A stretch of DNA of 64,000 nt from Mesorhizobium erdmanii USDA 3471 (GCF_000472705.1 NZ_KI421453.1:557264-621263), one strand, 5' to 3'. Counted from the stretch's first letter, positions 52,583-61,454 are shown. Made by a program: numbers and translations. Notes: generated from the letters alone by a model not told the origin.

Positions 52583-53545
52583 ATGACCGCCAATGTCTTT
52601 TCCGGCTGCATGCCGGCGTTGATGACCCCGTGCACGCAGGACCGCCAGCCTGACTTCGACGCGCTGGTGCGCAAGGGACGCGAGCTGATCGCGGCCGGCA
52701 TGTCGGCCGTCGTCTATTGCGGCTCGATGGGCGACTGGCCACTGTTGACCGACGAGCAGCGAATGGAGGGCGTCGAGCGCCTGGTGAAGGCCGGCGTGCC
52801 GGTGATCGTGGGAACCGGTGCGGTCAACAGCGCCAAGGCCGTGGCCCACGCGGCGCACGCCCAGAAGGTCGGCGCACGGGGCCTGATGGTTATCCCGCGC
52901 GTCTTGTCGCGCGGGCCGTCGGTGACGGCGCAGCGCCATCATTTCAAGGCAATCCTTGCCGCCGCGCCAAACCTGCCGGCGGTCATCTACAACAGCCCCT
53001 ATTACGGCTTTGCCACGCGTGCGGACCTGTTCTTCGCACTGCGCGCCGAACATCCGAACCTGGTCGGCTTCAAGGAGTTCGGCGGCCCGTCGGATCTGCG
53101 TTACGCCGCCGAAAACATCACCAGCCGCGACGATGAGGTGGCGCTGATGATCGGCGTCGACACCGCGGTCTACCACGGTTTCGTCAATTGCGGCGCGTCC
53201 GGCGCCATCACCGGCATCGGCAACGTGTTGCCGAAGGAGGTGCTGCACCTCGTCGCGCTGAGCCAGGCGGCAGCCAAGGGCGACGTCGAGGCCCGTCAGC
53301 GCGCTCTGGAACTGGACGCCGCGCTCGCGGTGCTATCCTCTTTCGACGAAGGCCCCGACCTGGTGCTCTATTTCAAGCACATGATGGTGCTGAAGGGAGC
53401 TCCCGAATACGAGCTGCACTTCAACGAAACGGACGTGCTGACCGACAGCCAGCGCGGGTATGCCGAAACGCAGCTGAAACTGTTCGACAGATGGTATGCA
53501 CAGTGGTCGAGGCAGCCCGGCTTGGCGGCGAGATACGCGGCCTGA
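52583..53545 (+). CDS. Dihydrodipicolinate synthase (DapA) family lyase or deaminase
   Basis: The 320-residue TIM-barrel aldolase has the Schiff-base lysine in LVGFKEFGG near residue 160 and the catalytic tyrosine in VIYNSPYYGF near 133. YCGSMGDWPLLTDEQR replaces the usual GTTGE loop. It is not the housekeeping DapA. In hydroxyproline pathways a DapA-family enzyme deaminates pyrroline-4-hydroxy-2-carboxylate, and the divergent proline-racemase-family gene supports that class of reaction. AAGGAG lies before the ATG at 52583. Confidence 0.9.
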   Translation: MTANVFSGCMPALMTPCTQDRQPDFDALVRKGRELIAAGMSAVVYCGSMGDWPLLTDEQRMEGVERLVKAGVPVIVGTGAVNSAKAVAHAAHAQKVGARGLMVIPRVLSRGPSVTAQRHHFKAILAAAPNLPAVIYNSPYYGFATRADLFFALRAEHPNLVGFKEFGGPSDLRYAAENITSRDDEVALMIGVDTAVYHGFVNCGASGAITGIGNVLPKEVLHLVALSQAAAKGDVEARQRALELDAALAVLSSFDEGPDLVLYFKHMMVLKGAPEYELHFNETDVLTDSQRGYAETQLKLFDRWYAQWSRQPGLAARYAA

Positions 53546-53620
53546 AATTTCTGTTGCCGGCCGGGGACGCTCGACTTCTCGTCATGTGGTTTCCAGGCTC
53601 GCGAGAAAATAATGCCTTTA

Positions 53621-53676
53621 TTTTGATGCATGTCGTTGTCCCAGAACCGCTGCGCACTTCTGGGTGACATGCATTA
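53621..53676. repeat. Rhizobial intergenic repeat, family B, overlapping the BASS stop
   Basis: ATGCATGTC pairs with GACATGCAT, and CCCAGAA with TTCTGGG inside it. The terminal TTA is the TAA stop codon of the transporter on the minus strand. Confidence 0.8.
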
Positions 53677-54675
53677 AGCCACCGAGGCCACCGGCTCGGC
53701 TTGCCGGGCGGCGGACCGGTTCGCCGCCTTGGCATATTTCTGGGCGATCATCGCGCAGACCATGAGCTGTACCTGGTGGAAGAGCATCAGTGGCAGAACG
53801 ATCGCGCCGACGCCCTGGCCGGCAAAGATCACGTTGGCCATGGGCACGCCGCTCGCCAGGCTCTTCTTCGAGCCGCAGAAGGTGATGGTGATCTGGTCGG
53901 CCTTGTCGAAGCCGAGAAGCCGGCTGCCAAAAGTCGTCAACAGGAGCACCACGCCGAGCAGCACCATGTCGGCGACAACGACCACGGCGATGTCGCGCAA
54001 CGAGAACATGTGCCACAGCCCTTCGGCGACCGCCGTGCTGAAGGCCAGATAGACCACCATCAAGATCGAGCCGCGATCAACAGGCATCAGCAATGTCTTG
54101 CGAGCGCGTATCCACCCGCCTATCCGGGGCTCCAGGAGCTGTCCAAGCGCAAAGGGCAGGAGCAGCTGCATCAGGATCTGGCTCACCGCATCCCACGAGA
54201 ATCCGCCATGCCCGCCCATGGAGAACAGCAGCCCGACGAGCAAGGGCGTCAGGAACATGCCGAAGATGTTGGAGGCGGAGGCCGAGCAGATGGCGGCGGA
54301 GACATTTCCGCCGGCCATCGAGGTGAATGCGATCGAGGACTGGACCGTCGACGGCAGGACGCACAGAAACAGAATGCCGAGGTAGAGCGGCTTGGGCAGG
54401 ATCGAGGCAGGCAGATAGCCAAGCGCCAGGCCCAACAGCGGGAACAGGCCAAAGGTCGTCAGAAGGATGACCAGGTGCAGGCGCCAATGCATCAGGCCGG
54501 CGACAACAACATCGCGCGAGAGCTTCGCGCCGTGCAGGAAGAACAGAAGCGCCACGGCGAGATTGGTCGCGACCGCGAACCATTTCGCGAACGTCCCTGT
54601 AGCAGGCGCCACCGATGCAAGCGCGACAGTGCACAGCAGGAGGATCAGAAAGGAGTCCGGCAGAAAACGGCGCAT
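53674..54675 (-). CDS. Bile acid:sodium symporter (BASS) family transporter
   Basis: The 333-residue membrane protein has about ten helices and matches the SBF-like (YfeH) branch of the BASS family. Segments include LFFLHGAKLSRDVVVAGL, LCVLPSTVQSSIAFTSMAGGN and ITFCGSKKSLASGVPMA, holding the polar sodium- and substrate-binding residues. Cargo is unknown; organic anions are typical. The ATG at 54675 has GGAGAG upstream. It is divergent from a LysR gene with 93 bp between starts, so that regulator probably controls it. Its stop codon lies in a repeat. Confidence 0.92.
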   Translation of the reverse strand: MRRFLPDSFLILLLCTVALASVAPATGTFAKWFAVATNLAVALLFFLHGAKLSRDVVVAGLMHWRLHLVILLTTFGLFPLLGLALGYLPASILPKPLYLGILFLCVLPSTVQSSIAFTSMAGGNVSAAICSASASNIFGMFLTPLLVGLLFSMGGHGGFSWDAVSQILMQLLLPFALGQLLEPRIGGWIRARKTLLMPVDRGSILMVVYLAFSTAVAEGLWHMFSLRDIAVVVVADMVLLGVVLLLTTFGSRLLGFDKADQITITFCGSKKSLASGVPMANVIFAGQGVGAIVLPLMLFHQVQLMVCAMIAQKYAKAANRSAARQAEPVASVA

Positions 54676-54768
54676 GTCATGGTCTCTCCAGAGCAGGTCC
54701 AACGCGGCCTTTTCGAACATTGCGAAACAGGATACAAGGAATAACAGTTATCGTACTTTGAGATATCG

Positions 54769-55611
54769 ATGCTCGATCTGGTCCAACTTCGCAGCTTCGT
54801 CACCGTCCAGCAGATGGGAAGCTTTACTTTCGCCGCCGAGCGGCTGGGGCTCGGGCAATCGACCGTCAGTCAGCACATAAGCAAGCTGGAGGCCGCGATC
54901 GGCAGGCAGTTGCTGGCCCGCGATACGCACAAGGTGATGCTGACGCCCGATGGCGAAGCCCTGCTCGGCCATGCCCGCACCATGTTGTCCATAGAGGGAC
55001 AGGTGCAGGCGCTGTTCACCGCGCAGCGGCTGCGCGGCACCTTGAGGCTCGGCGTATCCGAGGACCTGGTTGCCAGCCGCCTGCCGCTGGTGCTGGAGGA
55101 TTTCGTCCGCTCTCACCCATCCGTTGATCTTGAACTGACCGTGGCGCTTAGCGGCGTGCTCTACCAGATGCAGGACAATGGCGAGCTCGATCTTGTTCTG
55201 GCGAAGCGGCGGCTGGGCGACAGCCGTGGCCGGCTCGTCTATCGCGAACCGCTTGTCTGGCTCGCCCGCGATCCCGAACATGTCCTGTCGCTGGCGGCCT
55301 TGCCGTTGATCGCCTTCCCAGCGCCGAGCGTCACGCGCAGCATCGCGCTGGAGGTGCTCGAACGGCACCGCATGCCATGGCGCATTGTCTGCACATGCGG
55401 AAGCCTGAGCGGACTGACGGCCGCCGCCCGGGCGGGCATGGGGGTTCTGGTGCAACCGCAAAGCATGTCGCCTTCGGGCCTGAAGGAAATCGGCAGCCTG
55501 CCGCAGCTGGAGGATGTGGAATTTGTCCTGATCCCGAGCAAAGGCGCCGACAGGGCACTCGTCTCAGCGCTTTCGGAGGATATTCTGACCAAGGTGAAAG
55601 GCCTGCGCTGA
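54769..55611 (+). CDS. LysR-family transcriptional regulator
   Basis: The 280-residue protein has the N-terminal helix-turn-helix (FTFAAERLGLGQSTVSQHIS) and a somewhat short effector domain (LRLGVSEDLVASRLPLVLEDF, LIAFPAPSVTR, AGMGVLVQPQ). It resembles LysR proteins that regulate transporters for aromatic or organic acids. It is divergent from the BASS gene, its likely target. In the 93-bp shared region the TTATCGTACTTTGAGATATCGA stretch just before its ATG is AT-rich and could hold LysR sites; no clean operator is defined. Confidence 0.92.
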   Translation: MLDLVQLRSFVTVQQMGSFTFAAERLGLGQSTVSQHISKLEAAIGRQLLARDTHKVMLTPDGEALLGHARTMLSIEGQVQALFTAQRLRGTLRLGVSEDLVASRLPLVLEDFVRSHPSVDLELTVALSGVLYQMQDNGELDLVLAKRRLGDSRGRLVYREPLVWLARDPEHVLSLAALPLIAFPAPSVTRSIALEVLERHRMPWRIVCTCGSLSGLTAAARAGMGVLVQPQSMSPSGLKEIGSLPQLEDVEFVLIPSKGADRALVSALSEDILTKVKGLR

Positions 55612-56016
55612 CCCGTCACGCAAGGCACCTGCCGATGATACCGTTGGCAGGGATTGCTCCGCTATGTACACCATTGTTTTTGTTTTTCTGCTCCGCGATC
55701 CCAGCGACCCTTGAACTGATCACCGGGATCGTCGCCGATCATGGCCAGTGTTGCCAATGGGCTGGCGGCTAAACGCCTGCGTGCGGCCTAACGCGTGGGC
55801 GATGCCCGGCAATTCCCTTGGACTTATGAACCGCCCCTCGCCGCATGATCGTCCTGCGTCGATTTCACGGCACGAACATATCCGTCGAGCCTGTCGGCAA
55901 ATCGCTCCGGACGAGTGCGCTGACAGCCAGTTGTCAGCTTCGTCGTGAGATATTGCGTCGAAACAGCCTGCGGTGGCGTCACATTCACAGGCTTCAACTC
56001 GGAAATTCGGACCCTG
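55612..56016. other. 405-bp intergenic stretch without a convincing gene
   Basis: The stretch lies between the LysR gene and the FMN-binding protein operon. Short open frames here have shadow-like composition. A palindrome at 55919-55938 is the only clear element, and the promoter of the downstream operon should be near it. Confidence 0.4.
55919..55938. promoter_or_regulatory. Palindrome upstream of the flavinylation operon
   Basis: GCTGACA and TGTCAGC flank six bases. It lies 79 bp before the FMN-binding protein ATG, a suitable operator position. The neighbouring response regulator (60463-61128) is one candidate, although OmpR-type regulators usually bind direct repeats. Confidence 0.4.
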
Positions 56017-56856
56017 ATGAAAAAGATTGCCCTATCGTTTTTCGTGCTCGCGTCTTCGGGCGCCTACGTCTGGGAGCAGCCGGCCAAGGCCCCCGCCATC
56101 GACATCACCGACACCACGGATGCTTCGACCGTTGGCAAGAGTGTGCAGGAGGCGGGCGATCCGGCATCTGCTCCGGTCGCGCCGGTTACGCCGCCTCCTC
56201 GGCTCGCTCGCATGCCTGTACAGCAGAGCGTGCTGCCGCCAGCCGCCCCGGCGGGCAAAGTCGGCAATGAAACGACCGCGGCGATCTTCGCACCCGCTCC
56301 GAGCGAGCAGGCTGCGAGGCCGACCGCGACCGAAGATTCGCCGATTGCGCTTGACCAGCCGAAGACTTCCCTGCCACCCCCTGAATTGTCGAAGCGGGTT
56401 CCGGCTGAGATCATCGCCGACGCCGCGCCACAGACAATGGCCTTCGCCGCCACGCCAGCGGTCTACATTCCCGTTCCCCAACCGAGGCCGGATTATCCGC
56501 AAAGCCCAGCCCGCGTCATCAAGGCAGGCATGAAGGCAACGGTGAATCGTGGCACGAAGCCGGCCGGCCACGGATTTGCCGATGGCACATATATTGGTCC
56601 TGTCACGGATGCCTATTACGGTCTCATGCAGATTCAGGCATCGATCCAGGGCGGTCGTCTCACATCACTGAAAGTGCTGAAATACCCGAGCGACCGGCGA
56701 ACCTCCGTCAACATCAACAGGCAAGCCCTGCCCATGCTGCGCGATGAGGCGATCAGCGCGCAAAGTGCCAATGTCGACATCATCTCGGGCGCGACATTGA
56801 CCAGCCGGGCCTTCAGGCAATCGCTCGCTGGCGCCTTGAAGCAAGCGTCGTCCTAG
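56017..56856 (+). CDS. Exported FMN-binding protein with proline-rich linker
   Basis: The 279-residue protein has an N-terminal hydrophobic segment (IALSFFVLASSGAYVW) that acts as signal or anchor, a 150-residue Pro/Ala-rich linker, and a C-terminal FMN_bind domain from about residue 190. The flavin attachment motif is SGATLTSRAF, whose second Thr-type position receives covalent FMN in this family. The protein should work outside the inner membrane as a flavin electron carrier. The ATG at 56017 gives the signal segment. The modifying enzyme ApbE is encoded four bases downstream. Confidence 0.92.
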   Translation: MKKIALSFFVLASSGAYVWEQPAKAPAIDITDTTDASTVGKSVQEAGDPASAPVAPVTPPPRLARMPVQQSVLPPAAPAGKVGNETTAAIFAPAPSEQAARPTATEDSPIALDQPKTSLPPPELSKRVPAEIIADAAPQTMAFAATPAVYIPVPQPRPDYPQSPARVIKAGMKATVNRGTKPAGHGFADGTYIGPVTDAYYGLMQIQASIQGGRLTSLKVLKYPSDRRTSVNINRQALPMLRDEAISAQSANVDIISGATLTSRAFRQSLAGALKQASS

Positions 56857-56860
56857 TTCA

Positions 56861-57604
56861 ATGCGCGACACAAGGATCTTGATGGGCATGCCCATCACCC
56901 TCGACATTGGCGGCGTGTCGGGCGAGGCACTTGTCGACGCGGTCTTCGACTACTTCGAGTGCGTCGACCGGCGCTTCAGCACCTACAGGGCCGACAGCGA
57001 GATTTCAGCCATCAATCGGGGGGATCTCCCGGTTCGCGCCTGGAGCGGCGAGATGATGGAAGTGATGGCCCTCGCCGAACACACCAAAAACCAGACGAAT
57101 GGTTTTTTTGACATCCGCCGCCCCGACGGTTCGCTGGACCCTTCCGGCATCGTCAAAGGCTGGGCCATCCGCAATGCTGCCGCGATCCCTCAACGGGCAG
57201 GTGTCGACGATTTCTTCATCGAGGCGGGCGGCGACATCCAGTCCTGCGGCACGAACGCTTCGGGCCTCGACTGGAGCGTCGGCATCCGCAACCCCTTCAA
57301 TGCCGACGAGATCATCAAGATCGTCTATCCACGGGGACACGGGGTCGCCACCTCCGGCACCTATGTGCGCGGGCAGCACATCTACAATCCGCTTGGGTGC
57401 GGCGATCCGATTACCGAGATCGTCAGCTTGACCGTGATCGGGTCGGATGTGTTCGAGGCCGATCGCTTCGCCACCGCCGCCTTTGCCATGGGCCGGAATG
57501 GAATTTTGTTTCTCGAGCAGATGGCAGGCCTCGAGGGCTATGTCGTCGACAGCAACGGCCGTGCCACGCCGACAAGCGGCTTCGGAGCTTTTTGCAAATC
57601 ATGA
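56861..57604 (+). CDS. apbE: FAD:protein FMN transferase
   Basis: The 247-residue enzyme transfers FMN from FAD to a Thr or Ser of target proteins outside the cytoplasm. ApbE signatures are MGMPITLDIGG at the start, RRFSTYRADSEISAIN, LDPSGIVKGWAI with the metal/FAD region, FFIEAGGDIQSCG, and GVATSGTYVRG near residue 165. It is shorter than the E. coli type and has no obvious signal peptide, a compact form often seen in flavinylation operons. It sits between the FMN-binding protein and the membrane oxidoreductase, overlapping the latter as ATGA. Confidence 0.95.
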   Translation: MRDTRILMGMPITLDIGGVSGEALVDAVFDYFECVDRRFSTYRADSEISAINRGDLPVRAWSGEMMEVMALAEHTKNQTNGFFDIRRPDGSLDPSGIVKGWAIRNAAAIPQRAGVDDFFIEAGGDIQSCGTNASGLDWSVGIRNPFNADEIIKIVYPRGHGVATSGTYVRGQHIYNPLGCGDPITEIVSLTVIGSDVFEADRFATAAFAMGRNGILFLEQMAGLEGYVVDSNGRATPTSGFGAFCKS

Positions 57605-59112
57605 TCAAGGCCATCGACCGGTTTCTCGACCATCAGACCATGTATCGGCTGGTCCTCTATTACCTGATCGCCTTGCTGGGCACGGCCCTCGTACTCGGCT
57701 TCTTCGGGCTTGTGCCGCATGATCCGCTTGCACTCGCTTTCACGACGGGCGTGATGCTGGCCACATGCTGGATCACCAACCGGGTTTTCGCCGCGGTGTT
57801 TCGGGTTCCCGCCAATAGCGAGTCCGTATACATCACCGCCCTCATCCTGGCGCTTATCGTGGATCCGGTGGCCGCTACGGACGCGACAGGGATCGGCGCG
57901 GTGGTCTTCGCCTGCGTCTGGGCGATTTCATCCAAGTTCATCCTCGCCATCGGCAGGAAGCACTTGTTCAACCCCGCGGCGCTGGGCGTGGCGTTGACCG
58001 CGCTATTGCTGGACCAGCCGGCCACTTGGTGGGTCGGAGGCAATCTGCCGTTGCTTCCAGTCGTAATTGGCGGTGGCCTGCTTATCGTGCGCAAGCTGCG
58101 CCGGCTCGATGTCGTCGTGACCTTCATGACAGTTGCACTGGCGGTAACCCTCTCGACGACCGACCCGTCGCAATATGCGACCGCACTGACCGAGACACTA
58201 GGCTCGTCGCCGCTGCTGTTCTTCGCCTTCGTGATGCTGACCGAGCCGCTGACGGCGCCGACGACGCGCTGGCCGCGCATCGCCTTTGCCGCCATCGTCG
58301 GCTTCCTGTTCGCCCCCAACATCCACGTCGGCTCGCTCTATTTCACTCCGGAACTGGCGCTTCTGGCGGGCAATCTCTTCGCCTACGCGGTGAGCCCGAA
58401 AGGACGCTTCGTGCTGACGCTCGAACGCATCGAGCAATCCGCCATCGACAGCTACGACTTCATCTTCAGCTCACCCCGCAAGCTCGCCTTCCAGGCCGGC
58501 CAGTATCTGGAATGGACGCTTGGTCTCGACCGTTCGGACAATCGTGGCAACCGCCGCTATTTCACGGTCGCATCGGCGCCCACGGAGCAATCGCTGAGAC
58601 TTGGCGTCAAGTTCTATCCGCGATCCAGCGCCTTCAAGCACGCCCTGGGCGCGATGAAGCCGGGCAGTACGATCCACGCCTCCCAACTCGCCGGCGACTT
58701 CACCCTGCCGGCCGATCCGGAAACCAAGATCGCCTTCCTGGCCGGCGGCATCGGCATCACGCCATTCCGCTCGATGCTGCAGTATCTCATCGACAGTCGT
58801 GAAAGGCGGCCGATCGTCGTCCTGTACGGAGCCGAGACCCAGCAGGACATCGCCTATCGCGATGTGCTCGGCGCGGCAAAAAGAGAGCTGGGCGTAAAGA
58901 CGGTGCTCGCCATCGCCAAGGGAGCCGAGCGCGGGCAGTATCCTGGCTACATCGATGCGCGCCTTGTGCGCCTGGCCATCCCCGACTATCTCGAGCGAAC
59001 TTTCTACATCTCCGGCCCGCAAGCCATGGTCAAGGTGCTCCGCCGCGAGCTGCTGGCGATGGGTGTTCGCCGCTCGAAGATAAAGGTGGACTATTTTCCA
59101 GGATTTGCCTGA
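57601..59112 (+). CDS. RnfD/NqrB-like membrane domain fused to a ferredoxin-reductase domain
   Basis: The 503-residue protein joins about eight N-terminal membrane helices (residues 15-235) to a C-terminal cytoplasmic flavoprotein domain. The first part resembles RnfD/NqrB, with HLFNPAALGVALTALLL and FFAFVMLTEPLTAPTT. The second has the FAD motif RRYFTVASAP, the NAD(P) motif FLAGGIGITPFRSML and the terminal YFPGF. It probably moves electrons from NAD(P)H through FAD and the membrane domain to the exported FMN protein. The SGAT flavin motif of Rnf/Nqr proteins is not seen; DPSQYATAL occupies a similar place. Confidence 0.9.
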   Translation: MIKAIDRFLDHQTMYRLVLYYLIALLGTALVLGFFGLVPHDPLALAFTTGVMLATCWITNRVFAAVFRVPANSESVYITALILALIVDPVAATDATGIGAVVFACVWAISSKFILAIGRKHLFNPAALGVALTALLLDQPATWWVGGNLPLLPVVIGGGLLIVRKLRRLDVVVTFMTVALAVTLSTTDPSQYATALTETLGSSPLLFFAFVMLTEPLTAPTTRWPRIAFAAIVGFLFAPNIHVGSLYFTPELALLAGNLFAYAVSPKGRFVLTLERIEQSAIDSYDFIFSSPRKLAFQAGQYLEWTLGLDRSDNRGNRRYFTVASAPTEQSLRLGVKFYPRSSAFKHALGAMKPGSTIHASQLAGDFTLPADPETKIAFLAGGIGITPFRSMLQYLIDSRERRPIVVLYGAETQQDIAYRDVLGAAKRELGVKTVLAIAKGAERGQYPGYIDARLVRLAIPDYLERTFYISGPQAMVKVLRRELLAMGVRRSKIKVDYFPGFA

Positions 59113-59119
59113 GCGCCGG

Positions 59120-60466
59120 TCAGCTGTGGCGGGGCAAGGTTATGGTCACCACAAGGCCGGGATCGGCATTGGTCAGTGTCAGGCGTCCGCCATAGGCTTC
59201 GACGATGTCTGAAACGATGGCGAGGCCGAGCCCGTGACTGCCGCCCTTGCTGTCCAGCTGCACGCCGCGCGACAACGCAGCCTCCCTATCCACATCGGGG
59301 ATGCCCGGCCCATCATCGGTGACCGCGATGGACAGATCGCCTTCGGTTGCCCATGCCTTGACCTGAACCGACGATCTTGCGAAGCGTGCCGCGTTCTCCA
59401 CAAGATTGCCCAGTATCTCCGACAAGTCGCCTTCATCGACAGGTGCCAGAAGTTCCGCCGCAATGTCGATCTGGAACACGAGCTGCTTGCCGGTTGGGGT
59501 GCGCTTGACGACGGCGATGACGCCAGCGGCGACCTCCCTGGCCAGGCACGATGCCTTGCTGGATACGCCGGGAGCCAAACGAGCCCGGGCCAGCTCCCGC
59601 TCGACGTGGCGACGGATCGCCCCCGCACTCTTCTCGATATCGTCGGCGAGCTCGGTCTCGCCCTTCTTGCGCAAGGTCCGAATGTCCGCTGACAGCACCT
59701 GCAGCGGCGTCTTGAGTCCGTGTGCCAGGTCAGTGGCGCGGCCTCGCGCTCGTGCGAGAGCCTTCTCCTGCGCATCGAGAAGGCGGTTTATTTCGTCGGC
59801 AAGCGGCTGCACCTCGCTTGGGGCCGCCACGTCAAGCCGCGCCGTTCGCTGGGCGATCACGTGTCGGACGGCGACCCTCAGGTTTTCCAGAGGCGCGAGA
59901 CCCACGGTGATCTGGATGAAGAAAGCCGCCATGAGGGCCGCGGCGAGCATGATAAGCGCCGGCGCGAGATCCCAGACGTATTCGTTCACCGACAGCTCCA
60001 CGCTGCGATGGTCTTCCGCCACGATAGCGCGAAAGGACCGGCCATCGGCATCGGTGATGGTGCGCTCGACAGCAATGGTGAGTTCGCCGCCCGGACCTTT
60101 GAGCTCCTCAATCTTTTTCAATTCGCCGCTGTCGACCAGTTGCGGCAATGTCAGCGTTGCGTCCCACAACGAACGCGAACGGACCAGATTGTGGCTGGCC
60201 AGATCTTCCACCTGCCAATAGTGCCCGGACAGTGGATTGATGAAGCGCGGGTCGGTGAGGTTAGAAACGACCAAGAGCCGGCCATCGGCCGCGAAACTGA
60301 CAGAGCCAATCAATTCGTTGAGATCGACGGTCAGCTCACTGACAACCCGCCGTTCTACATTCAGTTCGAACAGATAGCGCAGGCCAAACCCCGCAATGGC
60401 AAGGGCGACAAGGATCGAGATGGCTGCAGCCGACCAGAGCCTGAAGCGGATCGAATTGCCCATCAT
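59120..60466 (-). CDS. Sensor histidine kinase (PhoQ-like)
   Basis: The 448-residue kinase has two membrane helices (about residues 10-30 and 168-192) around a periplasmic sensor domain of about 135 residues, a HAMP-like linker, the H-box DLAHGLKTPLQVL, and the ATPase motifs EILGNLVENAARF, TDDGPGIPD and GSHGLGLAIV. The sensor domain resembles the PhoQ/other metal- or peptide-sensing type. Its start overlaps the response regulator stop as ATGA. It is convergent with the RnfD-like gene, stops seven bases apart. Confidence 0.93.
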   Translation of the reverse strand: MMGNSIRFRLWSAAAISILVALAIAGFGLRYLFELNVERRVVSELTVDLNELIGSVSFAADGRLLVVSNLTDPRFINPLSGHYWQVEDLASHNLVRSRSLWDATLTLPQLVDSGELKKIEELKGPGGELTIAVERTITDADGRSFRAIVAEDHRSVELSVNEYVWDLAPALIMLAAALMAAFFIQITVGLAPLENLRVAVRHVIAQRTARLDVAAPSEVQPLADEINRLLDAQEKALARARGRATDLAHGLKTPLQVLSADIRTLRKKGETELADDIEKSAGAIRRHVERELARARLAPGVSSKASCLAREVAAGVIAVVKRTPTGKQLVFQIDIAAELLAPVDEGDLSEILGNLVENAARFARSSVQVKAWATEGDLSIAVTDDGPGIPDVDREAALSRGVQLDSKGGSHGLGLAIVSDIVEAYGGRLTLTNADPGLVVTITLPRHS

Positions 60467-61128
60467 GAAGGCGCGTCGGGCATGAAGTATCCGAACCCGC
60501 GCCGTGTCTCGATGACATCGTTGCCGAGCTTGCGGCGCAGCCGCCCGACGATGACCTCGATTGCGTTGGGATCGCGATCATTGCCGGAATCGTACAGATG
60601 TTCCGCGAGTTCGGTCGGCGCTACCACACGCCCGGCATGGTGCATCAGGAAAGCCATCAGCCGATATTCAAGCGGCGACAAGGCGACGGGAACGCCACGC
60701 AACGAAATACGCATCTGGCGCGTGTCCAGCACCAACGGCCCGGATATCAGCACGGGCGCCGCCTGACCGGCTGAGCGGCGCAGAATCGCGCGCAGCCGCG
60801 CCAGCAGCTCTTCCATTTCGAAGGGCTTGGGCAAGTAATCGTCGGCGCCGGCATTGATGCCCTCGACGCGCTCGGTCCACAGACCTCGCGCGGTCAGGAT
60901 CAGTACGGGAAAGCGTCGTCCGTTGGCCCGCCAACGTTTCAGCACGGTCAAGCCATCGAGTTTTGGCAATCCAAGATCCAGGATCGCCGCATCATAGTTC
61001 TCTACATCACCTGCGAACCAGGCGGCCTCCCCATCGCGTACAACATCGACAGCCATGCCGGCCGCCTTGAGGACGGCCGTGATGTCGCTGGCGATACGAG
61101 ATTCATCCTCGGCGAGGAGAACCTTCAT
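60463..61128 (-). CDS. OmpR/PhoP-type response regulator
   Basis: The 221-residue regulator has a receiver domain (MKVLLAEDESRIASD, phosphorylated Asp in AAILDLGLPKLDG, Lys in LPKPFEMEEL) and a winged-helix DNA-binding domain (LSPLEYRLMAFLMHHAGRVV, IEVIVGRLRRKLG). GGAGG precedes the ATG at 61128. It overlaps both the kinase gene and the upstream PepSY-like gene, so all four genes from cytochrome b561 down are one operon. Confidence 0.94.
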   Translation of the reverse strand: MKVLLAEDESRIASDITAVLKAAGMAVDVVRDGEAAWFAGDVENYDAAILDLGLPKLDGLTVLKRWRANGRRFPVLILTARGLWTERVEGINAGADDYLPKPFEMEELLARLRAILRRSAGQAAPVLISGPLVLDTRQMRISLRGVPVALSPLEYRLMAFLMHHAGRVVAPTELAEHLYDSGNDRDPNAIEVIVGRLRRKLGNDVIETRRGFGYFMPDAPS

Positions 61129-61454
61129 CAGTCGCCTCCCCCGCTGCGCATCAGCACCCCGGCGCCGGCATCCACATCGACGATCCTGCGATGTCCATCG
61201 GCGACAACGATCTGGAACCGATAGACCCACCTGTCGGCGATCCGGATGAAATCCACGGCCACAATGTCGCCGGGGGCGGCGGAATGGACCAGGTCCAGGA
61301 TGGATGAAAGTCCCTTTATTTCGCCACGTTCGTAGAGGTCGCGCGCCCGATCATGATCGCCGTCATCGTCGACATCGGCGCGGGCGGTAAGCGGGCCGGC
61401 AAGGAAGAGCCCGTAGAAACCCAGTATCGCGAGGAACTTCAGAGCGGGCTTCAT
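61128..61454 (-). CDS. Exported PepSY-like small protein
   Basis: The 108-residue product has a signal peptide (ALKFLAILGFYGLFLAGPLTARA) and a mature domain of about 80 residues that looks like one PepSY unit: ARDLYERGEIKGLSSILDLV, then VDFIRIADRWVYRFQIVVADG and IVDVDAGAGVLM. PepSY proteins near two-component systems often tune the sensor or a periplasmic redox partner. The TGATG overlap couples it to the response regulator. A role as inhibitor or accessory sensor is inferred. Confidence 0.85.
   Translation of the reverse strand: MKPALKFLAILGFYGLFLAGPLTARADVDDDGDHDRARDLYERGEIKGLSSILDLVHSAAPGDIVAVDFIRIADRWVYRFQIVVADGHRRIVDVDAGAGVLMRSGGGD

Noticed and set aside
52583..53545. Housekeeping dapA for lysine synthesis
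   Set aside because: The GTTGE loop is replaced by CGSMGD and the neighbourhood is hydroxyproline-like rather than lysine or cell-wall synthesis.
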